Assembly: GCA_021776635.1 (NCBI GenBank)
Contig: JAJFFN010000016.1
Coordinates: 62,001-126,000 of the forward strand
DNA: 64,000 bases
Reading direction: 5' to 3'
From: Robiginitomaculum sp.
Lineage (GTDB): Bacteria; Pseudomonadota; Alphaproteobacteria; Caulobacterales; Maricaulaceae
Numbering within the stretch: the first letter of the stretch is position 1; every line of letters starts with the position of its first letter. The translations under genes were made by a program, and so were the position numbers. Of this stretch, positions 32,661-42,265 are shown in pieces. The notes under the pieces were generated by a model, which was not told where the DNA came from, made no database searches, and saw nothing but the letters and a program-made list of their open reading frames with translations.

Positions 32661-33836
32661 CTATGCGACTTCAAACAAACCAGCCGCACCCATGCCGCCG
32701 CCTACGCACATTGTGCTGACGACGTATTTTGCTCCGCGACGTTTGCCTTCTATGAGTGCGTGCGCGACCATTCTTGCGCCGCTCATACCGTAAGGATGCC
32801 CGATGGAAATGGCGCCACCGTTAACATTCATCCGCTCACTAGGAATACCAAGCTTATCTCGGCAATATATTACCTGTACGGCGAAAGCTTCGTTGAGTTC
32901 CCACAAATCAATATCGTCCATTGTCAAGCCGTTGGCTTTAAGCAGTTTTGGTACAGCGTAAATTGGGCCAATGCCCATTTCGTCTGGTTCTAGTCCGGCG
33001 ACAGCCATACCGCGGTAAATACCTAATGGATTAAGTCCGCGCTTTTCGGCTTCCTTGGCTTCCATCAATACGCTGACCGAAGCGCCGTCTGAAAGCTGGC
33101 TGGCATTGCCCGCCGTGATAGTAAAGTCCGGGCCGCGAACGGGTTTTAGACCGGATAGGGCTTCTGCTGTGGTGCCGGGGCGGTTGCCTTGGTCTTTGTC
33201 CAGTGTGTATTCGGCTTCGGAGATTTCGCCAGTTTCTTTGTTCTGGATTTTCATGGTTGCGGTCAGCGGTACGATTTCGTCGTCAAAAGCCCCAGCTTCT
33301 TGGGCCTTATGCGTGCGGTCTTGGGATTGGGCGGCGTATTCGTCCATGGCTTCGCGCGACACACCATATTTCTTGGCGACGATTTCCGCCGTGTCAATCA
33401 TCTGGATATAGGCTTGCGGATGATTTTTTAAGACATTCATATCGGGTGCGACCCGCATTTCTGCCGTTTGTACCATAGATATGCTCTCGACCCCGCCGCC
33501 AATGGCGATTTGATGGCCATCACAGATGATTTGCTTGGCCGCCATGCCAATTGCCATCATACCGGACGAGCATTGCCGGTCTACGCTTTGTGCGGCCACA
33601 GTGACGGGCAAGGATGAGGCGAGCACCGAATTGCGGCCAATGGTGACTTGTACGCCCTGTTGCAAACCACAGCCGATAATCACATCATCAACTTCACCAC
33701 CGTCAATGCCAGCGCGTTTGACAGCAGCATCGATACAATGCCCAGTCATGGTTGGGGAAGGGGTTGCGTTAAAAGCACCCCGGTAAGCTTTACCAATAGG
33801 GGTGCGGGCGGTGGATACGATGACGGCTTCTCTCAT
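32661..33836 (-). CDS. acetyl-CoA acyltransferase (thiolase)
   Basis: A type II thiolase of 391 residues that condenses or cleaves acyl-CoA in beta-oxidation or acetoacetyl-CoA formation. It has the nucleophile Cys89 ([12 protein letters not shown]), GGVESIS, the LNEAFAVQ motif, [19 protein letters not shown] with the active His, and [13 protein letters not shown] with the second Cys. I start at 33836, where GGAGAG precedes the ATG; a longer frame adds 20 residues. No beta-oxidation partners lie next to it. The gap upstream of the YciI gene (32566-32660) shows nothing notable. Confidence 0.92.
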   Translation of the reverse strand: MREAVIVSTARTPIGKAYRGAFNATPSPTMTGHCIDAAVKRAGIDGGEVDDVIIGCGLQQGVQVTIGRNSVLASSLPVTVAAQSVDRQCSSGMMAIGMAAKQIICDGHQIAIGGGVESISMVQTAEMRVAPDMNVLKNHPQAYIQMIDTAEIVAKKYGVSREAMDEYAAQSQDRTHKAQEAGAFDDEIVPLTATMKIQNKETGEISEAEYTLDKDQGNRPGTTAEALSGLKPVRGPDFTITAGNASQLSDGASVSVLMEAKEAEKRGLNPLGIYRGMAVAGLEPDEMGIGPIYAVPKLLKANGLTMDDIDLWELNEAFAVQVIYCRDKLGIPSERMNVNGGAISIGHPYGMSGARMVAHALIEGKRRGAKYVVSTMCVGGGMGAAGLFEVA

Positions 33837-33971
33837 GATACTCTCCATAGTGATATGCAAAAAATTGTATATGCGGGTTCGGGGGTCATTTGCCAAGGGA
33901 AAAGAAGTTTAATCACTATTATTTTACTATTGTTCGCGTATGTTAAGTGAGTACAAAAGAAATGGGCTGTT

Positions 33972-36900
33972 ATGTTTGCGCGCAAACTCTTAATAATAAT
34001 TATTTCCCTTATGTCAGTGGTTTTAGGGGGTGCGAATTTTGCGTATGGGCAAAACGAAAATGAACAAGTACTGATATCGGTCCCGTTCACAGACGCAATT
34101 TTGAAGGCTTCAATTGCGAGCATAGAAAACAACAGTGAAATTTCAGATGAAGACAAACCTTCAATCATTGAGCTGTATAATTCTGCTTCGGCGCGTCTTT
34201 CTGAGGGCAAGTCTAGTGAAAGCCTGAGGAGGGAATTAGCGACCAAAATTGAAAACGCGCCTGCATTAATTCAGTCATTAGAGAAAGAAACTAATGAAGT
34301 CCGTAAAACTTTGCGCCGTTCTCGCTCAGATTTGCTGGCGGTATATGATGGCCACAGTTTGGAAGAGTTGGAACAGAACCTTGTCCAAGAACAGGCAAAT
34401 GTAGGAACTTTACGTGGTTTAATGAAACAATATGATGAAGCTTTACAAGCTTTGGAGCTGCGCCCAGCTCAAGCATTAGAAGAAATTGCTGCTCTTGATC
34501 AGAGTATTGCTACGCGCACGGGTGTGTCTAGTAACGGGGTAAGCCAAGCGTTAAATGATCTTGAACAAGCTAGAAGTGTATTAAACTTGGCTCATTTATT
34601 TAGAGAGCGCCAAGAAAAGCTTACATTGGGTCAGGAAATATCCAGTATTTCAGCACGGCGAAAAGTTTTGGATAAACAATTAAGCTTAACGGCTGCAAAA
34701 ATTAGTTACTCTAATGACTTGGTGTCAATCTTGAGTGAACGTACAGGTGTAGCACGCACAGACGGTGCAAAACTGCGTTTAGACGATGCGCGCAAAGAAG
34801 CCGCAGAGTTTACAGGCGACCATCCTTTGGTGCTGTCATATGCTGAGGAGAACGTCAAACTCGCGCAACGAAATTTGGATTTTGCAAAATCAGAAGGCAA
34901 TTTACCAGAAGAACTTACGCAAATTGGCGTCCAAATACAACAAGCCAGGTTTGATGCAAATGTGACAGAACAAATTCTTGGTAGTCATAGAGTCAATAAG
35001 GCGTACGGAGCGCATTTGCGAAGTCTACGTAAAAAACAGCCAAAAATATCAGATATTCAACAACGCATAAAATTACGCGAAACTGATCTGCAAGATGCTT
35101 TATTTCAACGAATAACCTCGCAAGAAGACATTGGAATATTCAATGCAAACCCCTTAGATGTCGTTTCATTAAAAACAATATATGACCTTGAAAATGGCGA
35201 TAGTCCGGTACTAAGTGAAAGCGATATAGAACATTTACAACGTGCCTATGACAGTCGCCGAGGACATTTGAATGAACTGGCTTCCGTTGCTTCAATTAAG
35301 GCGCGAAAACTGGAAGAGGTCAATGTATTACACAAACAATTACTTACGGAAGTGAAAAATTTATGTGCTTTACTCGATAGCCGGTTGTTGTGGTTGCCTA
35401 GCACAGAAACGATCAGTTTTTCCTGGCCAGGTAAAGTTATCAATGGATTTGTGCAAACCTTTAACCCCACGAACATTACGAGTGTTGGTAAGGCTTTTAT
35501 TACAGGCGTTAAAAATTCGTATTTTTTAATTTTTATTGGCCTTGGCTTTTTGGCTGCCTTACATTTATTGCGTGAACGGCTAAAGCCAATTGTAAATACA
35601 CTCGGTGCGAAGGTTGGGCGTGTACAAAAAGACGGCTATGGTTTAACGCCTTTAGCTTTGTTTGATGGTGCCGCTAAGGCAACAATTATAGTTGGGTTGT
35701 TAATTTTATTGGGATCTGTCTTTGCGTTTTCAAAGCCAGATACAAATATAGTCAGAGATTTGACCCGCGTTTGTTTTATCTTAGCCGCCCCGCTATTCGT
35801 ATTTCTGAGTTTGCGCACATGGAGCTTAAAGGGACGATTATTTGATTTACATTATCGGGTCGACCCTCAATTGCGAGAAAGACTACTTAGCAATATTCCC
35901 TGGTTTATTATTGTTATTTGCATAAGTGTAGTTCTTGTCGGGCTGACAAATAACGGTTTGGAATTTGATTCAGGTTCTGCCGCCCTCGGTGTTTTTGGAT
36001 TTATTATTGGGGCGCTGGGAATTTCTTGGTTTTCTTTGAAAATTGCGTGGTCACGTTCGAAAGTTTTCTATGCAAAAAACCGTGATGATGAAGGTCTTTA
36101 TTTAAGAAATGAACGTTGGTTCTTAGCCCTAGGTGTTATTGTGCCTTTTGCGACTGTTTTACTAGCCACATTTGGATATTTTGAAACCGCACGTCTTTTA
36201 CTGTCTCGGTTTTTCGTTTCGTTTTGTATCCTTATGGGCGCCTACCTTATTCATGGTTTATTAAAGCGGACTTTATTGATTGCGCAACGCCGGTTAGCTT
36301 TGGAACAGGCGCGTGCGCGTCGTGATCGCGCCGTAAAGGAGCGTGAAGAAAAGGCTGCGGCTGATGAACGTGGCGAAGTATCTGTTCCAAAACTGGATAC
36401 AGAAAGTATTGATCTTGAAACGATTAACCGCCAGTCAAAGCAATTAATCAACGTAACCGTTTTTGTGGCAACGATCGGGGCTCTTTGGGCCGTGTGGGGT
36501 AATATATTGCCTGCACTATCTGTGTTTAATGATGTCAAACTTTGGTCCTATATGGACATGACAGCAAGTGCTGGCAGGCAAGAGGTATCGATTACACTGT
36601 GGAATATCATGCAGGCACTTGGCATTGGTTTGATCACATGGCTCGCAGCTCGCAATCTACCGGGATTTCTCGAAATGTTTGTGCTTAAACGTGTGAATAT
36701 GGCGCAGAGTTCCCGCTTCGCGATCGTCACTGTGCTTGGCTATATTATTTTTATTATAGGAGTTTTGGTCGCATTTGATAAATTGGGTACGCAATGGTCA
36801 CAATTGCAATGGATCGTAGCAGCTTTTGGTGTTGGTATTGGTTTTGGTTTGCAAGCAATTTTTGCCAATTTTATTTCTGGCCTCATTATCTTATTTGAGC

Positions 36901-37397
36901 GCCCTGTTCGAATTGGCGACTATGTGACCATAGGAGAGATTAGTGGTACCGTTACGCGCATTCAAATTCGCGCCACAACTTTACTTGATCTTGATAACAA
37001 AGAAATACTCATACCAAATCAGGAACTTGTAACTTTGCAAGTAACGAACTGGACATTGGCAAACCCTGTTACAAGATTGATTATCAAAATTGGTATAGCA
37101 TATGGTTCTGATACTGAAAAAGCACATAAGATCATGCTGGATACGATCAAGAAAAACCCAAATGTACTCAACAATCCTGAACCTACTGTTCTGTTCCTAG
37201 GTTTTGGTGATAGCTCTCTCGATTTTGAACTTCGCTCGTTTCTAAGAGATTTTACACAGAGGTTTATAGTGTCCCATGAACTTCATATGGCTATTGATGC
37301 TGCCTTGCGAGTTGCTAATATCGAAATCGCGTTCCCGCAAAGGGACCTACACATAAAAAACCCAGAAGCTATCAAAATGATGGCCAAAGATACGTAA
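33972..37397 (+). CDS. large MscK-type mechanosensitive channel
   Basis: A 1141-residue membrane protein. A signal peptide (LLIIIISLMSVVLGGANFAYG) leads into about 450 residues of periplasmic coiled coil (many Glu/Gln/Leu heptads, for example KETNEVRKTLRRSR). About nine membrane helices start near residue 515, and the MscS pore and beta domain lie at about 941-1141 (VAAFGVGIGFGLQAIFANFISGLIILFERPVRIGD, then NQELVTLQVTNW). This matches the MscK/MscM type, which opens in hypo-osmotic shock and releases solutes. It is monocistronic, ending 67 bases before the GTA cluster. Confidence 0.88.
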   Translation: MFARKLLIIIISLMSVVLGGANFAYGQNENEQVLISVPFTDAILKASIASIENNSEISDEDKPSIIELYNSASARLSEGKSSESLRRELATKIENAPALIQSLEKETNEVRKTLRRSRSDLLAVYDGHSLEELEQNLVQEQANVGTLRGLMKQYDEALQALELRPAQALEEIAALDQSIATRTGVSSNGVSQALNDLEQARSVLNLAHLFRERQEKLTLGQEISSISARRKVLDKQLSLTAAKISYSNDLVSILSERTGVARTDGAKLRLDDARKEAAEFTGDHPLVLSYAEENVKLAQRNLDFAKSEGNLPEELTQIGVQIQQARFDANVTEQILGSHRVNKAYGAHLRSLRKKQPKISDIQQRIKLRETDLQDALFQRITSQEDIGIFNANPLDVVSLKTIYDLENGDSPVLSESDIEHLQRAYDSRRGHLNELASVASIKARKLEEVNVLHKQLLTEVKNLCALLDSRLLWLPSTETISFSWPGKVINGFVQTFNPTNITSVGKAFITGVKNSYFLIFIGLGFLAALHLLRERLKPIVNTLGAKVGRVQKDGYGLTPLALFDGAAKATIIVGLLILLGSVFAFSKPDTNIVRDLTRVCFILAAPLFVFLSLRTWSLKGRLFDLHYRVDPQLRERLLSNIPWFIIVICISVVLVGLTNNGLEFDSGSAALGVFGFIIGALGISWFSLKIAWSRSKVFYAKNRDDEGLYLRNERWFLALGVIVPFATVLLATFGYFETARLLLSRFFVSFCILMGAYLIHGLLKRTLLIAQRRLALEQARARRDRAVKEREEKAAADERGEVSVPKLDTESIDLETINRQSKQLINVTVFVATIGALWAVWGNILPALSVFNDVKLWSYMDMTASAGRQEVSITLWNIMQALGIGLITWLAARNLPGFLEMFVLKRVNMAQSSRFAIVTVLGYIIFIIGVLVAFDKLGTQWSQLQWIVAAFGVGIGFGLQAIFANFISGLIILFERPVRIGDYVTIGEISGTVTRIQIRATTLLDLDNKEILIPNQELVTLQVTNWTLANPVTRLIIKIGIAYGSDTEKAHKIMLDTIKKNPNVLNNPEPTVLFLGFGDSSLDFELRSFLRDFTQRFIVSHELHMAIDAALRVANIEIAFPQRDLHIKNPEAIKMMAKDT

Positions 37398-37464
37398 AAC
37401 CAACTCTATAAAAAGGATTATAAAAGCGTATCCATGGTTTTTTGTTGTGCTTCATTGTGCTTGA

Positions 37465-37812
37465 ATGAAAAAATTAAACGTTCAAAACCCCGCCGAAGAT
37501 AGTTTATCTAAAGTACATGACAATAATGGCAGTGCTGATCACAACATACCCATTGATGTCCGCTCGTTGGTAAAGCGCGTAAATTCTTTGATTGCCCATG
37601 TGAGTGACATGGACGGTGCAGATGAAGCCGAGAAAAACTCTCGGGAAACTTCTATGCATATTAAAAACATCAAAGAAATAATGGTGCTCAATGAGCATAT
37701 TTTGCAATCACAGGAAAAGCTTTTTGAAAGCCAAGTTTATACCCAGGAAGAAGAGCAGGCCTTGGCAGAAGAACTGGCCGATTTGCTTTTGAAGAATGGA
37801 GGACTTTCTTGA
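37465..37812 (+). CDS. candidate GTA small terminase (g1 position)
   Basis: A 115-residue protein of no recognised family. The N-terminal half is polar; residues 33-108 are strongly helical and acidic (VKRVNSLIAHVSDMDGADEAEKN, LNEHILQSQEKLFESQ, EEEQALAEELADLLL), suggesting coiled coils. Its stop overlaps the TTG start of the large terminase (TTGA). In R. capsulatus GTA the gene at this place encodes the small terminase, a short coiled-coil protein, so that role is the best guess here, without sequence proof. The gene's ATG is poorly preceded by a ribosome binding site. Confidence 0.5.
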   Translation: MKKLNVQNPAEDSLSKVHDNNGSADHNIPIDVRSLVKRVNSLIAHVSDMDGADEAEKNSRETSMHIKNIKEIMVLNEHILQSQEKLFESQVYTQEEEQALAEELADLLLKNGGLS

Positions 37813-39095
37813 ATAAACAACAAGTTACCATTGTCGTAAAACCACTAGGTCAAAAAAAACTCAAACATCATATAAGAGTTTATTCCGCCTGGGAAAAAAT
37901 GCGCCGTGAGGATCAGACGCCACCAGATGGAGGATGGCTGATTTGGCTGTTACTAGGTGGACGCGGAGCCGGCAAAACCCGAGCAGGTGCCGAGTGGGTA
38001 ACTGAGCAAGTGCGGCGCGGCGCGCGAAGAGTAGCGCTCGTAGCACCCAGCTATAATGATGTGCGTGAAGTCATGATTTCTGGCGAAAGCGGTTTGCTCA
38101 ATATTGGCACTGTGAATGATAGACCACAATATTTTCCGTCTCGCCGATTGTTACAATGGCCAAATGGGGCAATTGGGCAGGTGTTTTCAGCTGAAGATCC
38201 TGACGGACTACGTGGCCCACAGTTCGATTTAGCATGGGCCGATGAATTTTGTGCCTGGGCATACCCCGATGAAACATTATCAAATTTACGCTTGGGGCTA
38301 CGGCTCGGTCACGAACCAAGATTGGTTATCACCACTACGCCTAAGCCGAGTTCAGCCTTAAAGAAATTAATGGCAGAGCCGAGCGTTGTCGTATCACGAG
38401 CAACAACTAAAGATAATGCGAAAAATTTATCCAGAGCCTTCCTAAAATCTGTTTATGAGATTTACGGCAAAACACGGCTCGGGCGACAAGAATTAGAAGG
38501 TGAGATTATTGAGGATATTGAGGGTGCATTGTGGACACGTGCGTTATTGGAGCGAGCGATTATTAGTGCGGCTCCACCAGAATTACAAAAAATTGTAGTG
38601 GCAATTGACCCACCAGCTAGCTCGGGCGGGAAAGCGGATGCTTGTGGCCTAGTGGTTGCCGGACGCGTTGGTTTTGGCGCACAAGCCCGCGCGTATATTT
38701 TACATGATGCCACAGTACAAGGATTGCGGCCAAACAAATGGGCAGAATTGGCCGTAAAGTTATGGCATGAATGGGACGCGGATTATCTACTGGCCGAGAT
38801 AAATCAAGGCGGCGACATGGTGAAGACTATTTTACAAGCCATTGGTAGTGAAGTTCCCGTGAATACAGTGTACGCGTCCAAATCCAAGGTAGCGCGCGCT
38901 GAACCCGTTGCCGCTTTATATGAGCAGGGAAAGGTATATCATGTAGGTAGTTTTCCTGCATTAGAAGATGAGTTATGTAGTTTAGGAGCGTATGAAAGAC
39001 AGCGTAAATCTCCTGACCGTGCAGATGCCTTGGTATGGGCTGTGACAGATTTATTATTAAAACCGAGACAATTACCCCAAGTCCGAAGAATATAG
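37809..39095 (+). CDS. GTA terminase large subunit
   Basis: The packaging motor of the GTA, 428 residues. The ATPase domain has Walker A GGRGAGKT (50-57), the SYNDVREVM segment, Walker B LAWADE (141-146) and the coupling ITTTPKPS; the nuclease half begins with VVAIDPPAS and ends with an Asp in DRADALVWAVTD. It starts with TTG at 37809, supported by a perfect GGAGG at 37798-37802 six bases upstream, and the TTG overlaps the upstream stop. GTA terminases package host DNA headful-wise without sequence choice. The next GTA gene, portal, is 1236 bases downstream, past two unrelated genes. Confidence 0.93.
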   Translation: MNKQQVTIVVKPLGQKKLKHHIRVYSAWEKMRREDQTPPDGGWLIWLLLGGRGAGKTRAGAEWVTEQVRRGARRVALVAPSYNDVREVMISGESGLLNIGTVNDRPQYFPSRRLLQWPNGAIGQVFSAEDPDGLRGPQFDLAWADEFCAWAYPDETLSNLRLGLRLGHEPRLVITTTPKPSSALKKLMAEPSVVVSRATTKDNAKNLSRAFLKSVYEIYGKTRLGRQELEGEIIEDIEGALWTRALLERAIISAAPPELQKIVVAIDPPASSGGKADACGLVVAGRVGFGAQARAYILHDATVQGLRPNKWAELAVKLWHEWDADYLLAEINQGGDMVKTILQAIGSEVPVNTVYASKSKVARAEPVAALYEQGKVYHVGSFPALEDELCSLGAYERQRKSPDRADALVWAVTDLLLKPRQLPQVRRI

Positions 39096-39134
39096 GGCTT
39101 GTAGTATCTTATATAATTGTTCACTATACGTTCC

Positions 39135-39641
39135 ATGGAGCTTATAGGAATTATACTTGTCAGTATTGTTTTGGTGCTTGGATTGTTTTTGCACAAACCT
39201 AAATGGCATGACCCACAAAGCACACAAGCAGATGCAAACACTTTGTGCGCCTATAAGCTTAGGGCAGGGATATTTGTTAATCGTTCGGAGTTGGCATTGT
39301 TTACAGCGCTAAATCGGCACAAGCCGCAAGATAAATATGTAATGGCTAAAGTAAGGTTGGAGGATATATTACAGGTTAGCCACAAGGTAAAAGATGGACG
39401 CTTACGCTGGCAATACCGTGGCCGCATTAAGGCGAGACATGTGGATTTCGTATTGTGCGATGCTGCTGGCAGATTTTTATGTGCTATAGAACTAGATGGA
39501 AATTCCCATGAAAACGCCCAAGCAAAAATGGTCGATAATTTTAAAGATGCTATATTTAACCATGCGGGGCTAAAGTTATTCCGCGTAAAAATTGAAGATA
39601 ATTTTGTTCAAGCTGCCCATAATATTTGGCAAAGCATTTGA
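39135..39641 (+). CDS. DUF2726 domain protein, inserted within the GTA
   Basis: The 168-residue protein starts with a membrane helix (ELIGIILVSIVLVLGLFLHK) and continues as DUF2726: NRSELALFTALNR, KVRLEDILQV, HVDFVLCDAAGRFLCAIELDGNSHE and AGLKLFRVKI. The fold is nuclease-like (restriction-endonuclease/very-short-patch type), with D-x(n)-E-x-D resembling a PD-(D/E)XK site; activity is not shown. I start at ATG 39135, after the TTG at 39117. This family is not part of the usual GTA set and separates terminase from portal here. Whether it is a cargo gene or part of the particle system is unknown. Confidence 0.75.
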   Translation: MELIGIILVSIVLVLGLFLHKPKWHDPQSTQADANTLCAYKLRAGIFVNRSELALFTALNRHKPQDKYVMAKVRLEDILQVSHKVKDGRLRWQYRGRIKARHVDFVLCDAAGRFLCAIELDGNSHENAQAKMVDNFKDAIFNHAGLKLFRVKIEDNFVQAAHNIWQSI

Positions 39642-39732
39642 AAATTAACGTCTTATTTACCTTGATATTTAAGGGGAGTTTAACCATAAAGTATCATGCT
39701 ATAGGGGAATGAATAGTTTTCGGAGTGACATA

Positions 39733-40176
39733 ATGGCCTTTGGTCAGAAAAATAGCCAAAAATTGGAAATGCTAAGAGAGCATAAAAAGGCTACTATTGA
39801 GCTTTCTAAACTTAACCGGGAAATCGCATTGCGCATGATTGCGCTTGCCCATGAAACTGGTGAAATAAAACCGCTTATTGACGCAGTCAATGCTTTGCGG
39901 TCCTCTGAAGAATATTATTTCCAAGATACTGTTCAACTTGATACAGCCCGTGTTCAAAAAAAGCTGGGTGATGTATTGTTAAATATTGGTAAAAACGAAG
40001 ACGATATGTCTGCTATCGAATCTGCGATTATTGCTTACCGGAGTGCTATTACGATTGCGTCCATGCTCGGCGCACAAAATCTTCGTCGCGATGCACGAAA
40101 AAGTTATGCTTTAGCCATGAATTATGCGGGTAAAGGTGAACGTATTCAGACTGTATCCTTGATGGGTGCCGCTTAA
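39733..40176 (+). CDS. hypothetical helical protein within the GTA
   Basis: A 147-residue protein I do not recognise. It is entirely helical by composition, with a K/E-rich start (KNSQKLEMLREHKKATIELSKL) and later segments spaced like tetratricopeptide helices (EDDMSAIESAIIAYRSAITIASM). No signal peptide or membrane segment is visible. The start at 39733 has ggag seven bases upstream. It lies between the DUF2726 gene and the portal gene, with 155 bases of non-coding sequence before the portal. No function is proposed. Confidence 0.7.
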   Translation: MAFGQKNSQKLEMLREHKKATIELSKLNREIALRMIALAHETGEIKPLIDAVNALRSSEEYYFQDTVQLDTARVQKKLGDVLLNIGKNEDDMSAIESAIIAYRSAITIASMLGAQNLRRDARKSYALAMNYAGKGERIQTVSLMGAA

Positions 40177-40331
40177 TACCTAAACAAAACAATCATTTAT
40201 AAAGTAATTTAAGAGATACATCCACTACTCTCCTAGCTGGGGTAGATTTCATCCATGGTCAGAAAGTGGGCTTTACTAAAAGCACCATTTCAGATCCCTA
40301 GCAATAAAATACATCAACCCGTGGATACCTT

Positions 40332-41528
40332 ATGAAAAATTGGCTGCAATCAACGTTATTACGTTCACCGCAAACTAAATCTAATGCACAATCCGCAACA
40401 CCTTTGGTCGCCTTGCAACTTGCTAATTCTTCTCATTCGCCACAGTGGACTGCGCATACTTATGCAGCATTGGCGCGTGAGGGCTACCAAAAAAATGCCA
40501 TTGCCTATCGCTGCATTCGCTTAATAGCAGAAACGGCAGCTTCGGTACCACTTTGTGTACGCCGCGACAACGTATGTATTGGTTCCGACCCGGCAATACG
40601 CTTGTTAAACAGGCCAAGTCCAAAGACATCACGCGTAGAATTTTTTGAAGCTTTTTATGGATATTTACAATTAAGTGGAGATAGTTTTTTAGAAGCCGTA
40701 CTTGTTGAAGACCAGCCCGTAGCACTCTTTAACTTACGGCCTGACAGAATGACTGTTGTAACGGATCACACAGGCTGGCCAAGTGGATGGGATTACGAAG
40801 TTGGCGGTAAAAAGCGGCGTTTTCATACGGATCGAAACAGTGGAAAATCTGTAGTTCATCATACAAAATTGTTTAACCCTACGGATGACATTTACGGTTT
40901 TTCCCCACTTGCTGCGGCCGCAAAGGCAGTTGATGTACATAATGCTGGCGGTGCCTGGACCAAGGCATTATTGGATAATTCAGCACGCCCAAGCGGTGCA
41001 TTGATTTATAAAGGTTCCAGTGGTTCTGAACATTTAAGCGAAGAACAGTTTGAGCGACTTAAATCGGAACTAGACAACAAGCATTCTGGGGCTGGGTCGG
41101 CAGGTCGTCCACTTCTTCTTGAAGGTGGGCTTGACTGGAAGGCCATAAGTATGAGCCCGACCGATATGGATTTTCTCAATGCACGGCGCGAGGCTGCGCG
41201 AGAAATCGCATTGGCCTTTGGTGTACCACCTATGTTGCTTGGCATTCCAGGCGATAATACTTACGCAAATTATAAAGAAGCAAATCTAGCTTTCTGGCGA
41301 CAAACCATTTTACCGCTTGCACGAAAAACTGCGGATAGTCTTGGGGGCTGGCTAGCGGATTGGTTCGGTGATGATTTAACTATTGTGACGGACGAAGACG
41401 ACATCCCTGCTTTGGCATTAGAAAAATCCATGCGGTGGAAAGCACTAAATGATTTAAAGTTCATGAGTGATGCAGAGAAACGCGACCGTGCAGGTTTACC
41501 AAATGAGGTGCACAATGAGCGGGCTTAA
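40332..41528 (+). CDS. GTA portal protein
   Basis: An HK97-type portal of 398 residues that forms the DNA gate at one head vertex. It has the family landmarks YQKNAIAYRCIRLIAETAASVPL near the start, PSPKTSRVEFFEAFYGYLQLSGDSFLEAV, YGFSPLAAAAKAVDVHN, and REIALAFGVPPMLLGIPGDNTYANYKEANLAFWRQTILP. It overlaps the next small gene by 14 bases. Its upstream 155 bases show no obvious signal. Confidence 0.93.
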   Translation: MKNWLQSTLLRSPQTKSNAQSATPLVALQLANSSHSPQWTAHTYAALAREGYQKNAIAYRCIRLIAETAASVPLCVRRDNVCIGSDPAIRLLNRPSPKTSRVEFFEAFYGYLQLSGDSFLEAVLVEDQPVALFNLRPDRMTVVTDHTGWPSGWDYEVGGKKRRFHTDRNSGKSVVHHTKLFNPTDDIYGFSPLAAAAKAVDVHNAGGAWTKALLDNSARPSGALIYKGSSGSEHLSEEQFERLKSELDNKHSGAGSAGRPLLLEGGLDWKAISMSPTDMDFLNARREAAREIALAFGVPPMLLGIPGDNTYANYKEANLAFWRQTILPLARKTADSLGGWLADWFGDDLTIVTDEDDIPALALEKSMRWKALNDLKFMSDAEKRDRAGLPNEVHNERA

Positions 41529-41754
41529 ACTTGACCGAACAGTTGGTATCGGAATTATTGTAACCTTGGCAATACAAAGCGGCGGTGCATTTATGTGGGG
41601 CGGATCTGCAGAAGCCCGGTTGCAGAATTTAGAAAAAACAACAACGACCAATCCGCTTATTACGGAACGAATAGTGCGTATGGAAGAGCAGATGACCATG
41701 GTACGACAATCCTTGGAACGCATTGAGCGGCGATTAGACCAAGAACAAAATTAA
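41515..41754 (+). CDS. small GTA membrane protein (g3.5-like)
   Basis: A 79-residue protein with one membrane helix (GIGIIVTLAIQSGGAFMWG) and a C-terminal coiled coil (LITERIVRMEEQMTMVRQ and on). Its position between portal and protease matches the small ORF found there in other GTA clusters. I start at 41515, where ATG overlaps the end of the portal gene, since a longer frame upstream would run wholly inside portal. Its role is unknown. Confidence 0.75.
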   Translation: MSGLKLDRTVGIGIIVTLAIQSGGAFMWGGSAEARLQNLEKTTTTNPLITERIVRMEEQMTMVRQSLERIERRLDQEQN

Positions 41755-41770
41755 ACAAAGACCCTTGAAA

Positions 41771-42265
41771 ATGAATTTAGAAAACTCTTCGCATACTAAC
41801 CGTATGCGCATATCCGGCTATGCCAGTCTCTTTGGCAAAAAAGACTTAGGCGGCGATATAGTGCGCAGAGGTGCTTTTTCTGCCAGCTTACTGTCCCTGA
41901 AAACCGGGCAAATTCCTATGTTGTTTGCACACGAAACCAAGGAACCAATCGGCGTTTGGCACAGGATTTTTGAAGATGCTACGGGGCTATTTGTCTCTGG
42001 GGATTTTTTCTTAGGAGACCCACGTTCAGATCATATTGCACGATTGGTACGTAGTGGTGCGCTCAGTGGTTTGTCAATTGGTTATCGGGCTACAAAAAGT
42101 AGAACGACCAGGTGTGGCCGCGAATTAATTGAACTTGATCTTTGGGAGGTTTCTATCGTCGCCTTCCCAATGTTGCGCTCTGCGCGAATTACCCAAATCG
42201 ACGATCTGTTCCCATTTGGTCAGATTGATCAGGAACATTTAACCTCACGCAGGAGTATAATGTGA
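41771..42265 (+). CDS. GTA prohead protease
   Basis: An HK97-type S78 serine protease of 164 residues that trims the capsid protein. The catalytic His is in MLFAHETKEPIG and the Ser in GALSGLSIGYR; the opening GYASLFGKKDLGGDIVRRGAF is typical. The start at 41771 is an ATG two codons into a frame that could also use TTG 41765. Its stop shares bases with the GTG start of the capsid gene. Confidence 0.92.
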   Translation: MNLENSSHTNRMRISGYASLFGKKDLGGDIVRRGAFSASLLSLKTGQIPMLFAHETKEPIGVWHRIFEDATGLFVSGDFFLGDPRSDHIARLVRSGALSGLSIGYRATKSRTTRCGRELIELDLWEVSIVAFPMLRSARITQIDDLFPFGQIDQEHLTSRRSIM

